Assembly: GCA_026874595.1 (NCBI GenBank)
Contig: CM049321.1
Coordinates: forward strand, 1,176,479-1,240,478
Direction: 5' to 3'
Source of the DNA: Sipunculus nudus
Taxonomy: Eukaryota; Annelida; Sipuncula; Golfingiida; Sipunculidae
Length of the DNA: 64,000 bases
Shown here: positions 10,601 to 22,144 of the stretch, in pieces
Position numbering within the stretch: the first letter of the stretch is position 1
Layout: every line of letters starts with the position of its first letter
Translations under genes and position numbers: made by a program
Notes under the pieces: generated by a model
What the model was told of the DNA's origin: nothing
Seen by the model: the letters and a program-made list of their open reading frames with translations, nothing else
Databases searched by the model: none

Positions 10601-12407
10601 TGGGGTGCTCAAATATTATTTTTGCTATAGAGCACAGAATAAAGGTTTCAGTGACCTTATTTAATATCTCTAAGGGCTTCTAATTTAAGTCAGCATTACT
10701 TAATAATTTCTTAGATTTGCTAAGGACCTCCCTGGATGTACAGTTAGTAGGTTTTAGGTTTAACAGGATTAAATATATTTCCTGTGTTTTGACATAGTGC
10801 ATTATATTTGAGCCCATAACTTCAATAATTTAAGCAATAGTGACCTGATTTATTGTAAGTACATAGAAATATTATGCAGAATTTGTAATGTAAAACAAGA
10901 ATACAATTACCCCAGTGGTTTTTATAATGGGCAGTTTTGAAGTTAAAGAATAGGTTTGTACTGGAAAACGGAGGTTTTCGCCTAATTCCTCAAAGCAACG
11001 AAGTCGTAGTGACCGATTTGTGTATTGTGGTTTGGTAGGATAACTTGGGGACGTCTCACTGGATGTAAAATTTTAGATCCGTAGGTCCGACGGTTTCAAA
11101 ACGGGAACTGTTAACGGACGAACGGGCCGGACGGACAAAAGGAAAAGGATCATCCCTGTAGCTCAGATGACTTATTATCACCTGAGCTAAAAACACTCAT
11201 GTTCAGTGAGTTGACGGGACATTTTGCCTGTCAAACAGAATTCTAGCCGATGAAAATGATAATAAACACAACCACCTCTTAAATCCGATAAAGTTTTTCA
11301 AAGGTCTTTTAAAACTTCCGGCTCTCACTGAGTGGTTAGCTAGTCGTAAAGTATGTGGGAACCAAATCTTTGCATGTTGTCACCGCTACTGTGTTAGCCA
11401 GGCAAAATTAAAAGCACGTCACGACAACCGCCTACTTTTTGTGACTAGTCGTAATTGCAGTTTAGGCGAGACAGTGCCTTAAAGTGGTTAATAGCGACAT
11501 TGCTCCTAAAAGGCTATTTTACTCTAAAAGATTTAGACAGTACATTAGATTGCGACAAATAAATTTTCTACTGTGCACAAAACATCAATAAAACAGTTAC
11601 AAGACAAAGTACATGAACAATGAATGAATACTTACAATTAAAACATAAAACTGGGTGTTTTTCATCGCACAAGGCGGGTTCCCACATCACACCGTCGTTT
11701 ATGACAGACACCACTGCGCATGAGCCTCCATCATACCTGTGCCACCGGTAAGACCTTGCAATATCAGATTCTTCGGAGAAATATCCACATAATATAAACA
11801 TTTTACATAATATGTAAAATATATATGCATACATGTTTCTGAAGACGTTTGAAACATTCACATTTCCATATTCCAGTATGTTAACAACATTTATATCTGC
11901 CCCCGGGCTAAAATTTAAATCCCAAACCAGTAGGGTCAATAACAATAAATCACAATTTCAACTTTTCTTCTTTCATGTTACGTCTTATAAATAGTTGTGA
12001 ACTACTGTTTCCAGGGAACTTCGTCGTTTATACATATGTATCGTACAGCTAGGAAAAATTTAAACAGATTGCAACAAATGATATTACGAACAAATGAATA
12101 AATATTTCGAATTTTATAGTTAAACCAATAAATTTAATTTACATATTAGATCATGGAAAACTTACTTCCCCTAGGCAATAATAAATTCCATCTGGCTCTG
12201 GCTAACCCAATCCATACTTCTTTACAGTTTTCATTGGTAAGTGTTTTGTTCAATACGTGATCTGGCTGAACTGATAGCTTCATATTGTCCCTGAAGCAAC
12301 TTGAACTTGCGTCATACCAGTTCAGCTTTTTACAATGAATCGATAAGCAAACACCGCCGTAACACCGACCTGAGGGACAACCCCCGCATCCTGAAGAAAC
12401 GCATCCA

Positions 12408-12470
<63 letters not shown>

Positions 12471-13595
12471 TTATAAAATCGCACAAAATAATGGAAAAAA
12501 TACACAGCAGAGCTTTTCTTAGAATATGACATGAATGTTGATGAATTTATAAAAACGAAATAGCCCTTACCTTTTCTCTCGCAAATATATCCATCTACTC
12601 TTTTTGAACATTCTGTTGCACATAATCCCTACAGCCTCAGAGCAGCACAATCCATATTATTCCGCTCAGATCTTCTAATCTTATCTATGATAAGAAAAAC
12701 AAAGTCTATATCATGTTGGGGTTAGTGATAAATCCTTAAAGACATCTAACATTTGGAAGAACAAAATCAAAATAAAAAATCTTTCTCCCGAATGAATCAT
12801 TTAACATACTATAATTAGTAAAATTTCTCATTCATTGCCATCATTTTTGTTTGTAATTTAGTTCCAACTTTTTGCGCCTGATGCTTTGTTCAACTATTAT
12901 TTAAAGTCTCGATAGGGCATAAACTTAAATACCGCGTTTACACCCGTCAATATACGACTAAGGTTCTGTTTCCTCCCGTCGTAATCAAAGTTAAGGATAT
13001 TTGGTTATACCATGCCATTCGGTAAAAAAAGACATATACAGTTCTTTATTGGTTGTATTTTGCCAGTTACAAAACTTTCCACCTTATCCCCTGTCAAACA
13101 TTTTGACAACCGGCTATGTAGAGAATAAACCCAAATACCGTGTTTTCGCCCATCTATATATAACCATTGCTCTGTTTCCACACGCCGTAATCCAAACCAG
13201 GCTTTATTTAACCCAAGACTTCGCAATGTCTTCTGTATTTTACCAAGGTTTCCTCTCCCTTGTTCAATAGGCAGTAACTTCCCTTGCTCTTTGCATTTTC
13301 CGTGTGCTTTGCTAAATGTCTGTGAGGTACTTTCAAAAGTGTTGGCCCCTGAAATATATGGCAGAAAAGGTATGAAAGAAATTTAAAGCGAGAAAATTCA
13401 ATTCTACACATTCAAAAAAACGTCCGTGTATGCAATCAATCTTCCTGCAGCGAAATTAAACGAAACAGGACTGCAGCTTTTGTCTGTATGGTCAATATGT
13501 TTTATATAATATTCGTAAATTTTCTTACCAAGAATAATGTGGGTGGCGAAGACATATTTGAGACAGTACAGTGATAGAATAGCCCTTAGCACCAT
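5944..13595 (-). CDS. Copy B: complete signal peptide-CTLD1-CTLD2-stalk-TM-tail gene
   Basis: Exons are 13529-13595, 13083-13348, 12571-12628, 12166-12390, 11636-11770, 9073-9204, 7719-7864 and 5944-6076; the stop is at 5944-5946. Their lengths (67, 266, 58, 225, 135, 132, 146, 133) predict about 387 residues: signal peptide 1 to ~18, CTLD1 ~30-130, CTLD2 ~131-250, stalk 251-294, hydrophobic segment ~300-339, basic tail 340-387. The CTLD signatures FSKAHGKC/AWFGL and WYDASSSC/VWIGL and four canonical cysteines per domain are present. No WND-type calcium/sugar site is visible, so ligand binding is probably not classical carbohydrate recognition. Sequons are N178 (NKT) and N255 (NSS). Private changes: Y114C in CTLD1, H-to-Y in the stalk, and DPLK in the tail where other copies have DLFK. 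Phase fits at every junction except exon 6-7. A surface receptor or adhesion role is inferred from architecture only. Confidence 0.8.
7568..7622. repeat. (TA)n tract, intron 7, unit 1
   Basis: A second independent dinucleotide run, about 100 bases downstream of the transmembrane exon on the minus strand; 55 bases here. Confidence 0.95.
7719..7864 (-). CDS. Copy B exon 7: transmembrane segment
   Basis: Acceptor ttcgtctatag|ATCATG, donor GGCAGAG|GTAGGA. In one frame it encodes a long hydrophobic run containing SHWLIIYALNGITGSVIVIA and LLECFLTSCLGKRQR, a membrane span followed by a basic stop-transfer cluster, ending in phase 2, which joins exactly to exon 8. The relative at 60656-60785 conserves this frame (LIIYTLVGFIGSVI) with several third-position synonymous changes. 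The entry phase expected from exon 6 is one base off; in that register the exon is also open but hydrophilic. Confidence 0.65.
7872..8960. repeat. Internal 566-bp tandem duplication in intron 6
   Basis: Two diverged copies, about 7872-8437 and 8438-8960, align through attgaaatttgaatct, ctagagatatttaagaaa, ctttcaataactgt and tgaatgtatatgtgatatac. Both copies hold an acceptor-like site before ATTCAAATTTC on the minus strand. The duplication is present in units 2-7 at the equivalent place; unit 1 shows its right half with a ~70-bp deletion near 755, and unit 8 has lost about 0.66 kb across it. Copy I has a single counterpart. Confidence 0.75.
9073..9204 (-). CDS. Copy B exon 6: Ser/Thr-rich stalk
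   Basis: Acceptor ctcttcag|ATCCATT and donor GAAATAG|GTACTA, phase 1 at both ends. It encodes residues 252-294, rich in Ser, Thr, Pro and Glu (MSTTEPEAPSTHGSSEE), with one N-glycosylation sequon NSS. This looks like an extended, probably O-glycosylated stalk between CTLD2 and the membrane. The diverged relative at 61301-61418 keeps the same frame and both splice sites (QMTTTEADATST). Confidence 0.7.
11636..11770 (-). CDS. Copy B exon 5: CTLD2 C-terminus
   Basis: The acceptor ttctccgaag|AATCTG and donor TTAATT|GTAAGT bound 135 bases encoding residues 207-250, with RWHRYDGGSC, MWEPALCDE and PVLCFN supplying the last three canonical CTLD cysteines (223, 240, 248). Trp235 sits where the WND motif would be, but the Asn-Asp pair is absent. 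The encoded residues are identical in all eight array copies. An alternative acceptor 12 bases downstream (gcaag|GTC) breaks the phase and is disfavoured. Confidence 0.75.
12166..12390 (-). CDS. Copy B exon 4: cysteine-rich start and first half of CTLD2
   Basis: The acceptor tttcttcag|GATGCG lies just beyond the (TA)n tract and the donor is GGGGAA|GTAAGT. The exon encodes residues 131-206. Five cysteines (132, 135, 140, 145, 150) precede the CTLD helix NWYDASSSC; then come a sequon NKT, an extra Cys186 and VWIGL. Extra N-terminal cysteines resemble long-form CTLDs, which carry an additional disulfide. Phase 1 at both ends. Confidence 0.78.
12413..12467. repeat. (TA)n tract, intron 3, unit 2
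   Basis: 55 bases. Confidence 0.95.
12571..12628 (-). CDS. Copy B exon 3: CTLD1 C-terminus
   Basis: This 58-base exon is too short to stand out as an ORF. Between ctgtag| and AAAAG|GTAAGG it encodes 19 residues ending CSKRVDGYICERK, the classic closing strand of a CTLD, with two cysteines at 118 and 127. Copy B reads GLCATEC where the other copies read GLYATEC, which adds an unpaired cysteine. It enters in phase 0 and leaves in phase 1, matching both neighbours. Confidence 0.75.
13083..13348 (-). CDS. Copy B exon 2: first part of CTLD1
   Basis: The acceptor is tatttcag|GGGCC and the donor GATAAG|GTGGAA. The exon enters in phase 1 and leaves in phase 0. It encodes residues 23-111, including FSKAHGKC (the WxxAxxxC helix of the fold, with Phe for Trp), AWFGLRR (equivalent of WIGL), QWLYIDG, and the third-strand cysteine in KCLTG. 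The donor is the least certain edge; it is supported because phase 0 joins exactly to exon 3. Confidence 0.72.
13529..13595 (-). CDS. Copy B exon 1: signal peptide
   Basis: The 22 codons begin MVLRAILSLYCLKYVFATHI, a short basic n-region, a hydrophobic core and a likely cleavage after the Ala of VFA. The ATG has AAA before it, a good initiation context, and I prefer it over the in-frame upstream ATG of a longer ORF because only this start puts the hydrophobic core at the N-terminus. The donor is CTTG|GTAAGA, phase 1. Confidence 0.75.
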
Positions 13596-14042
13596 TTTTA
13601 TAAAGAATGATGGCGTGGTCAGAGAGAAAAAGGAAGTAACGAATATATATACAGCTTTAATATATATGAGGTTAACGTCCGGGTGTAAAGATAAACGACA
13701 CCCTATCAAAACCAGCATAATAACTCGGGTTGCCAAAAAAAGGATAATAGGGAAATTATCTACATATTAGCATTATTTACATTTTCATTAGGTTCAACTT
13801 TAGAGAAAATAACCAATGATGGAATGATTATATAAACTATATTGTTTCTGGATAATTGTTTTATAAAAAAATCAATCTTGTCAAATCAATAAAGAAACTT
13901 CATCTATATTGATGTCACAAGTTCACGTGATATTTAAAAGAAAGATGTTCTTAACATATTTTAATCCGGACGAAAAATGTCCATATCCTGTCACTGAAAA
14001 CTACTTTGACTATTCTGTTAGGAAAACATGCGATAATCAACA
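13596..14042 (-). promoter_or_regulatory. Intergenic spacer B/C
   Basis: Equivalent spacer; TATA-like motif at 13643-13652 and E-box CACGTG at 13924-13929. Central-subtype sequence. Confidence 0.38.
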
Positions 14043-15666
14043 TCAGCAAAAATGATATAATTTTGCATTATCGCAGTCATATTTATTGCAGTTTTTAGTA
14101 CATTTAAAGAGGTCGGTTTTACTGCGTATGTCTCTGTTCCTTTCAGTTACATGTTTCCTCTTCGGTGTCCCAGACCTAGAATATGATAAAAAACATAAAA
14201 ACCAAAATTGTATATTGTTCTTTGATTTTCGTCCCGTTTGATAATATTTAATAGTACTGCTGAAACGCAACCTTAAACGTGTTTTATTTAAATTTAAGGA
14301 TGTAGTGTTAACCCATTGGGGATTACATAATATTATGACCGTGATTGACCATGAGAATAACCTCCACTCTCAGTTACGAAAATTATAAAATACAGAACGA
14401 CATGTCTAAACCTAATAGGTTTAGCTTCATGAAAAGTATATTTGGCAATGATGAGACGGGTAACCAAACAAAGATACCAATGATTTCTTAATATATCAAA
14501 GTTATGTTATAAGTATTGTTACATGTTTAACGGGTAAATCCCTATTTCTTATATCAGTTATCTCAGCTAATCAGTTATAACCCAGCTCTGGCAATATAAT
14601 ATAGTATAATACAAAGCAACAGAAAATAAAATACCATTACTTCCTCGTATGAAATAATGTACAAATAACATATGATGACAGAAACAAATACTGAGAAAAG
14701 ATAACCTCAGGTAAATTATTTGAAGCTGTGTTTTCCTAACTATCTTGCTTTCCTAGTCACTCGTGTAAACCAAGTTAGTTACCGCTATCAAGTGCCCAGG
14801 GGATCAATTTATCACGTTTATCTTTTCGGAAAGTGTCAGCTCTCTGACAGACAAATGGCGATGTTGGAGGCTTCCGATTGAGAGTAAACAACTATTATTG
14901 TTGAGGAATGGGTTTTACTCAATGCTTCTGAAGCGTTGACATTTATGGACTAGGTGATGTCTAACATCAGCATATGTTCAGTCATGAATAAGTAGAGATT
15001 ATAATGAGTACAGAGTACAAAACGAGGTCGAAAAGTATCAGGATATATGATGTAGGGTGTGCTTAGCCACAATGTGCAGGGAGGGTAAAAAAATCTCCTT
15101 GTAAAAGGAAGTCGGAATTATAGCCATGTCAAATAGACATATTTATATCAACAACAATAATATATTAAGTGATAAAGGAAGTCACTAAAATTCTTGAGCA
15201 TTTTCAAGTGAAATACTTGCAAATGTCGTAACATCTTGAAAGACATGGTCTATTTCTACGAAACTGAAGTGCTCCCAAAAATATATAATTTAAAATGGTG
15301 ATATCTGTACGACAACATTAATATCAAACATATTATATTCAGTAAACTTAACAAAAGCTTAAGCTTTGTGTGCAAAAGTACCATCTTGTACATGTTTTGT
15401 ACCTCCGTTTTCTTCTGACAGCTTCTTTAAATAATCGGGTAAGATTTGTTCTTAAGCATTCTGAATTAGTTTAATTCATAATAGTTACATTCGTCCATCA
15501 GGATCTGATCGATCTATGAACTAGATTTATTTGTTAACCGTACACCAAACAAAAATATCTTACGGTCCAGGCTGTGTTGTCGGTGAAATGTAAATATAAA
15601 GAGGGCACTTTAGCAGAATGCTCAAGTATGCTATCCTAAGATTAGGAAATCGATATGACTTATGAT

Positions 15667-15721
<55 letters not shown>

Positions 15722-18700
15722 GTTAGAGCATAAGGTTAATAGGACATTATGAGGATTTTCTGCATGAAACCTGTCCCAGCAATATCTCAATTTCCTCTAT
15801 TATCTACTTTCCTACCTCTGCCTTTTCCCGAGACAGCTTGTCAGAAAACATTCCAATAATGCAATCACAATAACTGATCCAGTGATACCGTTTAGGGCAT
15901 AGATGATCAACCAATGAGAACCTAGAACGTAATAAACAAGAAAAATCCAGTTTTTCATGATCTATAGACGAAATATTGAAATTTGAATCTGGAATTAAAA
16001 AGAAAATAGCTTTGTGTTTCCTAGTTATGTTGTTCACCGGAGCTGTTTTTATATTCTAGAGATATTTAAGAAAAATGTAACATACGTTACGCTTATTCTT
16101 TCAATAACTGTACAAGTCATTTGATATTTTAAAAAAGTGTTTGCAAAGACATTAAACCTGTTCACAGAAATTTGTATAGGTTCCAGATTTTTATCTATTC
16201 GTACAAATACAGTAATAACCCGCCTTGCGGCCACATCACAATTTTGACAAACCCATCATTACGAACACTTTTGTTAGTCCCGATTTTATGATCCAGGTTA
16301 CTTAGAATTTTAAAAATACGACCACTCCTATATTATTTGGTCAGTCCCAAAGGTGGTCGTTATTATGCGGTTTCACTGTAGTTATATTCGTTAAATAGTG
16401 AATGTATATGTGATATACTTATGAAGAATTTTGTCCCTGGTTATCTACCCCCTTTGAATGTTTTTCCCCTTGAAAAAGAAGGAGTTTCCTACATTACCAG
16501 ACAAGAGCATTTATTAAAAACCTAGGGAGTATACACAAATATTGAAATTTGAATCTGCAAATGAAAGAGAATAGCTTTGTAGTTTTGTGTTATCTACAGT
16601 TATTTGTTCTTCGGAGTTGTTTATATATTCTAGAGATATTTAAGAAACATGTAACTTACATCTCGCTTATTCTTTCAATAACTGTAACAAGTCATTTGAT
16701 ATTCAAAAATACCATTCTGTTTGCAGAGACATTAACTCTGTTCACAAAAATGTGTATAGGTTCCCAATTTTTATCTATTCGTTCATATAAAGTGAAACCC
16801 CGCCGTAAGACCACCTTACAATCGCGACCAACCAAGTACTCCTACCCCCATATTACGACCAATTTGGTCAGTTCCCAAGTTTTTCGTTTTAGGGGAGTTC
16901 CACTGTACTTATTCTCGTGAAATAGTGAATGTATATGTGATATACTTATAGAGAATTTTGTCCCTGTTAACACCTTCCTTTAAATGTTTCTGCCCTCGAA
17001 AAAAAGGGGTTTCCTACATCACCAGACAAAAGCATTTAATAACAACCTAGGAACAAAACTCATTTATAAACTACAAATAGAGTATAGTAGGCACAGTTTA
17101 TGTAAAAATAGGACAGGTATCTAAAGTAAAACTAAGCAAAGTTAATAGAACAACGGTTTCTCGTAGTACCTATTTCAGCTTTTGTCAATGAGTGAAATGT
17201 TTCTTCGGAACTTCCATGTGTAGACGGTGCTTCCGGTTCTGTTGTTGACATATGATTCACCATGACATCTGAGGGTTTTAATGAACTGTTTTCAAATGGA
17301 TCTGAAGAGAGGTAATTGCATATCTTCACTACGATCGTCTAAATTTCTGTGGAATTGAAATATCTCAGCGTATTCACGAACGCAGGTTTAATAAGTAAAA
17401 GAGATTAAAAGGGATAAATCAATTTTTATTTCAAATACTTTAATTGCAGAGGGTGCTTGTTCATAACCCCAGATATTATAAATTCTATCTCTTTTCCCAT
17501 AGCCTTTGCTTTGAAGCCCAGCCACCAAGTGATATTTCAACATGATATGACAAAAAAAAATATATGTTTTTGACAAGTCAAATCACTTGTGATTGCTTAT
17601 GGTCACGGACAATCGGTCCAATTTTTGGAATTTTACCCTATAGACATACCTGGTTAGTACTACAATCATAATATGCCTCTATGCCTAGCTATCGCTCATA
17701 GGTATAGACCGACCATCATATAACTACCTATGATCAGTCTTTGAGAGCATGTAGCTCCAGTCACAAAATCTTAAAACCATTATGTAGGTTGACCGCTTAG
17801 AGGACTATCAAAAACTAGCAGGCGAGTTCACGGCACTCATCCGCTAATCACAAGTGTCACGATAACTTCCTAGAGGTTATATTTATAGATTACTCGAAAA
17901 AAATCCCTCATTCCACAAGCATATGAAGAGGACTGGTCTACCAGTTCAACCAAAATAGCTCCTAATGATGAAATTAAAGTTGAAACAGGAACAGAGATGT
18001 CCTACTTCTGTGAAATTCCTTTAGAAAAGGGAAAAAGCAGTGAGCATGTAGCTCCAGTCACAAAAACTTAAAACCACTATGTAGGTTGACCGCTCGGAAG
18101 AGGCTATGAAAGGTGTTTTGGTTGCGTCAGCGTTCCGAGAAAGAATTTTAGGTGGCTCCTCGCGTTTATGTTTATACCCTTTGGTTAGAAAGGTTTGTTG
18201 TCCCATTGTCCTACGGCTAATTAAGCTAGAAGATTAAAAAGTGTTTCTCAGATGTGGACAACCATTCAAGGACCCATTGGTGAAACCTACCAGCCGTATA
18301 AATACCACAACAAGTGACCCATGGTTCATGACGCTCAGCTGTAATTGACAAGTGTACCTCTGAAGCATGTATCAATTATTGATTCTTTAATCTGGCAAAA
18401 AATTGATAAGTAACCCTGAACAATGGCTAGAATGACTTCTAGATGTTCAAAAACATGTTTTTTCATAGTTCTTGGTATATAGGTAACGGGGAAAAAGATT
18501 TTACTGGGAACTCACTAGATGCTAACTTAGAAGTTTCTATTTCACACTGCTATGACTTGTGTTCATCTGACTTATAGGGTACTCAAATCATGCTGTTTCA
18601 CACAATTCACAGCATACAGGTCACAGTGACCTTAATAACCGAGGACTTCCCTGGATTTCACATTAGAAGATTTTATGACTAACAGATCATCTGACCTATG

Positions 18701-20505
18701 GGGTGCTCAAATATTATTTTTGCTATAGAGCACAGAATAAAGGTTTCAGTGACCTTATTTAATATCTCTAAGGGCTTCTAATTTAAGTCAGCATTACTTA
18801 ATAATTTCTTAGATTTGCTAAGGACCTCCCTGGATGTACAGTTAGTAGGTTTTAGGTTTAACAGGATTAAATATATTTCCTGTGTTTTGACATAGTGCAT
18901 TATATTTGAGCCCATAACTTCAATAATTTAAGCAATAGTGACCTGATTTATTGTAAGTACATAGAAATATTATGCAGAATTTGTAATGTAAAACAAGAAT
19001 ACAATTACCCCAGTGGTTTTTATAATGGGCAGTTTTGAAGTTAAAGAATAGGTTTGTACTGGAAAACGGAGGTTTTCGCCTAATTCCTCAAAGCAACGAA
19101 GTCGTAGTGACCGATTTGTGTATTGTGGTTTGGTAGGATAACTTGGGGACGTCTCACTGGATGTAAAATTTTAGATCCGTAGGTCCGACGGTTTCAAAAC
19201 GGGAACTGTTAACGGACGAACGGGCCGGACGGACAAAAGGAAAAGGATCATCCCTGTAGCTCAGATGACTTATTATCACCTGAGCTAAAAACACTCATGT
19301 TCAGTGAGTTGACGGGACATTTTGCCTGTCAAACAGAATTCTAGCCGATGAAAATGATAATAAACACAACCACCTCTTAAATCCGATAAAGTTTTTCAAA
19401 GGTCTTTTAAAACTTCCGGCTCTCACTGAGTGGTTAGCTAGTCGTAAAGTATGTGGGAACCAAATCTTTGCATGTTGTCACCGCTACTGTGTTAGCCAGG
19501 CAAAATTAAAAGCACGTCACGACAACCGCCTACTTTTTGTGACTAGTCGTAATTGCAGTTTAGGCGAGACAGTGCCTTAAAGTGGTTAATAGCGACATTG
19601 CTCCTAAAAGGCTATTTTACTCTAAAAGATTTAGACAGTACATTAGATTGCGACAAATAAATTTTCTACTGTGCACAAAACATCAATAAAACAGTTACAA
19701 GACAAAGTACATGAACAATGAATGAATACTTACAATTAAAACATAAAACTGGGTGTTTTTCATCGCACAAGGCGGGTTCCCACATCACACCGTCGTTTAT
19801 GACAGACACCACTGCGCATGAGCCTCCATCATACCTGTGCCACCGGTAAGACCTTGCAATATCAGATTCTTCGGAGAAATATCCACATAATATAAACATT
19901 TTACATAATATGTAAAATATATATGCATACATGTTTCTGAAGACGTTTGAAACATTCACATTTCCATATTCCAGTATGTTAACAACATTTATATCTGCCC
20001 CCGGGCTAAAATTTAAATCCCAAACCAGTAGGGTCAATAACAATAAATCACAATTTCAACTTTTCTTCTTTCATGTTACGTCTTATAAATAGTTGTGAAC
20101 TACTGTTTCCAGGGAACTTCGTCGTTTATACATATGTATCGTACAGCTAGGAAAAATTTAAACAGATTGCAACAAATGATATTACGAACAAATGAATAAA
20201 TATTTCGAATTTTATAGTTAAACCAATAAATTTAATTTACATATTAGATCATGGAAAACTTACTTCCCCTAGGCAATAATAAATTCCATCTGGCTCTGGC
20301 TAACCCAATCCATACTTCTTTACAGTTTTCATTGGTAAGTGTTTTGTTCAATACGTGATCTGGCTGAACTGATAGCTTCATATTGTCCCTGAAGCAACTT
20401 GAACTTGCGTCATACCAGTTCAGCTTTTTACAATGAATCGATAAGCAAACACCGCCGTAACACCGACCTGAGGGACAACCCCCGCATCCTGAAGAAACAC
20501 ATCCA

Positions 20506-20572
<67 letters not shown>

Positions 20573-21697
20573 TTATAAAATCGCACAAAATAATGGAAAA
20601 AATACACAGCAGAGCTTTTCTTAGAATATGACATGAATGTTGATGAATTTATAAAAACGAAATAGCCCTTACCTTTTCTCTCGCAAATATATCCATCTAC
20701 TCTTTTTGAACATTCTGTTGCATATAATCCCTACAGCCTCAGAGCAGCACAATCCATATTATTCCGCTCAGATCTTCTAATCTTATCTATGATAAGAAAA
20801 ACAAAGTCTATATCATGTTGGGGTTAGTGATAAATCCTTAAAGACATCTAACATTTGGAAGAACAAAATCAAAATAAAAAATCTTTCTCCCGAATGAATC
20901 ATTTAACATACTATAATTAGTAAAATTTCTCATTCATTGCCATCATTTTTGTTTGTAATTTAGTTCCAACTTTTTGCGCCTGATGCTTTGTTCAACTATT
21001 ATTTAAAGTCTCGATAGGGCATAAACTTAAATACCGCGTTTACACCCGTCAATATACGACTAAGGTTCTGTTTCCTCCCGTCGTAATCAAAGTTAAGGAT
21101 ATTTGGTTATACCATGCCATTCGGTAAAAAAAGACATATACAGTTCTTTATTGGTTGTATTTTGCCAGTTACAAAACTTTCCACCTTATCCCCTGTCAAA
21201 CATTTTGACAACCGGCTATGTAGAGAATAAACCCAAATACCGTGTTTTCGCCCATCTATATATAACCATTGCTCTGTTTCCACACGCCGTAATCCAAACC
21301 AGGCTTTATTTAACCCAAGACTTCGCAATGTCTTCTGTATTTTACCAAGGTTTCCTCTCCCTTGTTCAATAGGCAGTAACTTCCCTTGCTCTTTGCATTT
21401 TCCGTGTGCTTTGCTAAATGTCTGTGAGGTACTTTCAAAAGTGTTGGCCCCTGAAATATATGGCAGAAAAGGTATGAAAGAAATTTAAAGCGAGAAAATT
21501 CAATTCTACACATTCAAAAAAACGTCCGTGTATGCAATCAATCTTCCTGCAGCGAAATTAAACGAAACAGGACTGCAGCTTTTGTCTGTATGGTCAATAT
21601 GTTTTATATAATATTCGTAAATTTTCTTACCAAGAATAATGTGGGTGGCGAAGACATATTTGAGACAGTACAGTGATAGAATAGCCCTTAGCACCAT
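14043..21697 (-). CDS. Copy C: two-CTLD membrane receptor-like gene
   Basis: Exons are 21631-21697, 21185-21450, 20673-20730, 20264-20488, 19734-19868, 17170-17301, 15816-15961 and 14043-14175. Signal peptide form MVLRAILSLY, tail DLFK ending FC. I find no private amino-acid change, and all splice sites match the consensus of the array, so this copy is a good representative of the central (units 2-5) subtype. Confidence 0.78.
15671..15719. repeat. (TA)n tract, intron 7, unit 2
   Basis: 49 bases. Confidence 0.95.
20511..20569. repeat. (TA)n tract, intron 3, unit 3
   Basis: 59 bases. Confidence 0.95.
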
Positions 21698-22144
21698 TTT
21701 TATAAAGAATGATGGCGTGGTCAGAGAGAAAAAGGAAGTAACGAATATATATACAGCTTTAATATATATGAGGTTAACGTCCGGGTGTAAAGATAAACGA
21801 CACCCTATCAAAACCAGCATAATAACTCGGGTTGCCAAAAAAAGGATAATAGGGAAATTATCTACATATTAGCATTATTTACATTTTCATTAGGTTCAAC
21901 TTTAGAGAAAATAACCAATGATGGAATGATTATATAAACTATATTGTTTCTGGATAATTGTTTTATAAAAAAATCAATCTTGTCAAATCAATAAAGAAAC
22001 TTCATCTATATTGATGTCACAAGTTCACGTGATATTTAAAAGAAAGATGTTCTTAACATATTTTAATCCGGACGAAAAATGTCCATATCCTGTCACTGAA
22101 AACTACTTTGACTATTCTGTTAGGAAAACATGCGATAATCAACA
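21698..22144 (-). promoter_or_regulatory. Intergenic spacer C/D
   Basis: Equivalent spacer in unit 3, same TATA-like motif about 50 bases before the copy C start; no distinguishing change seen. Confidence 0.38.
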
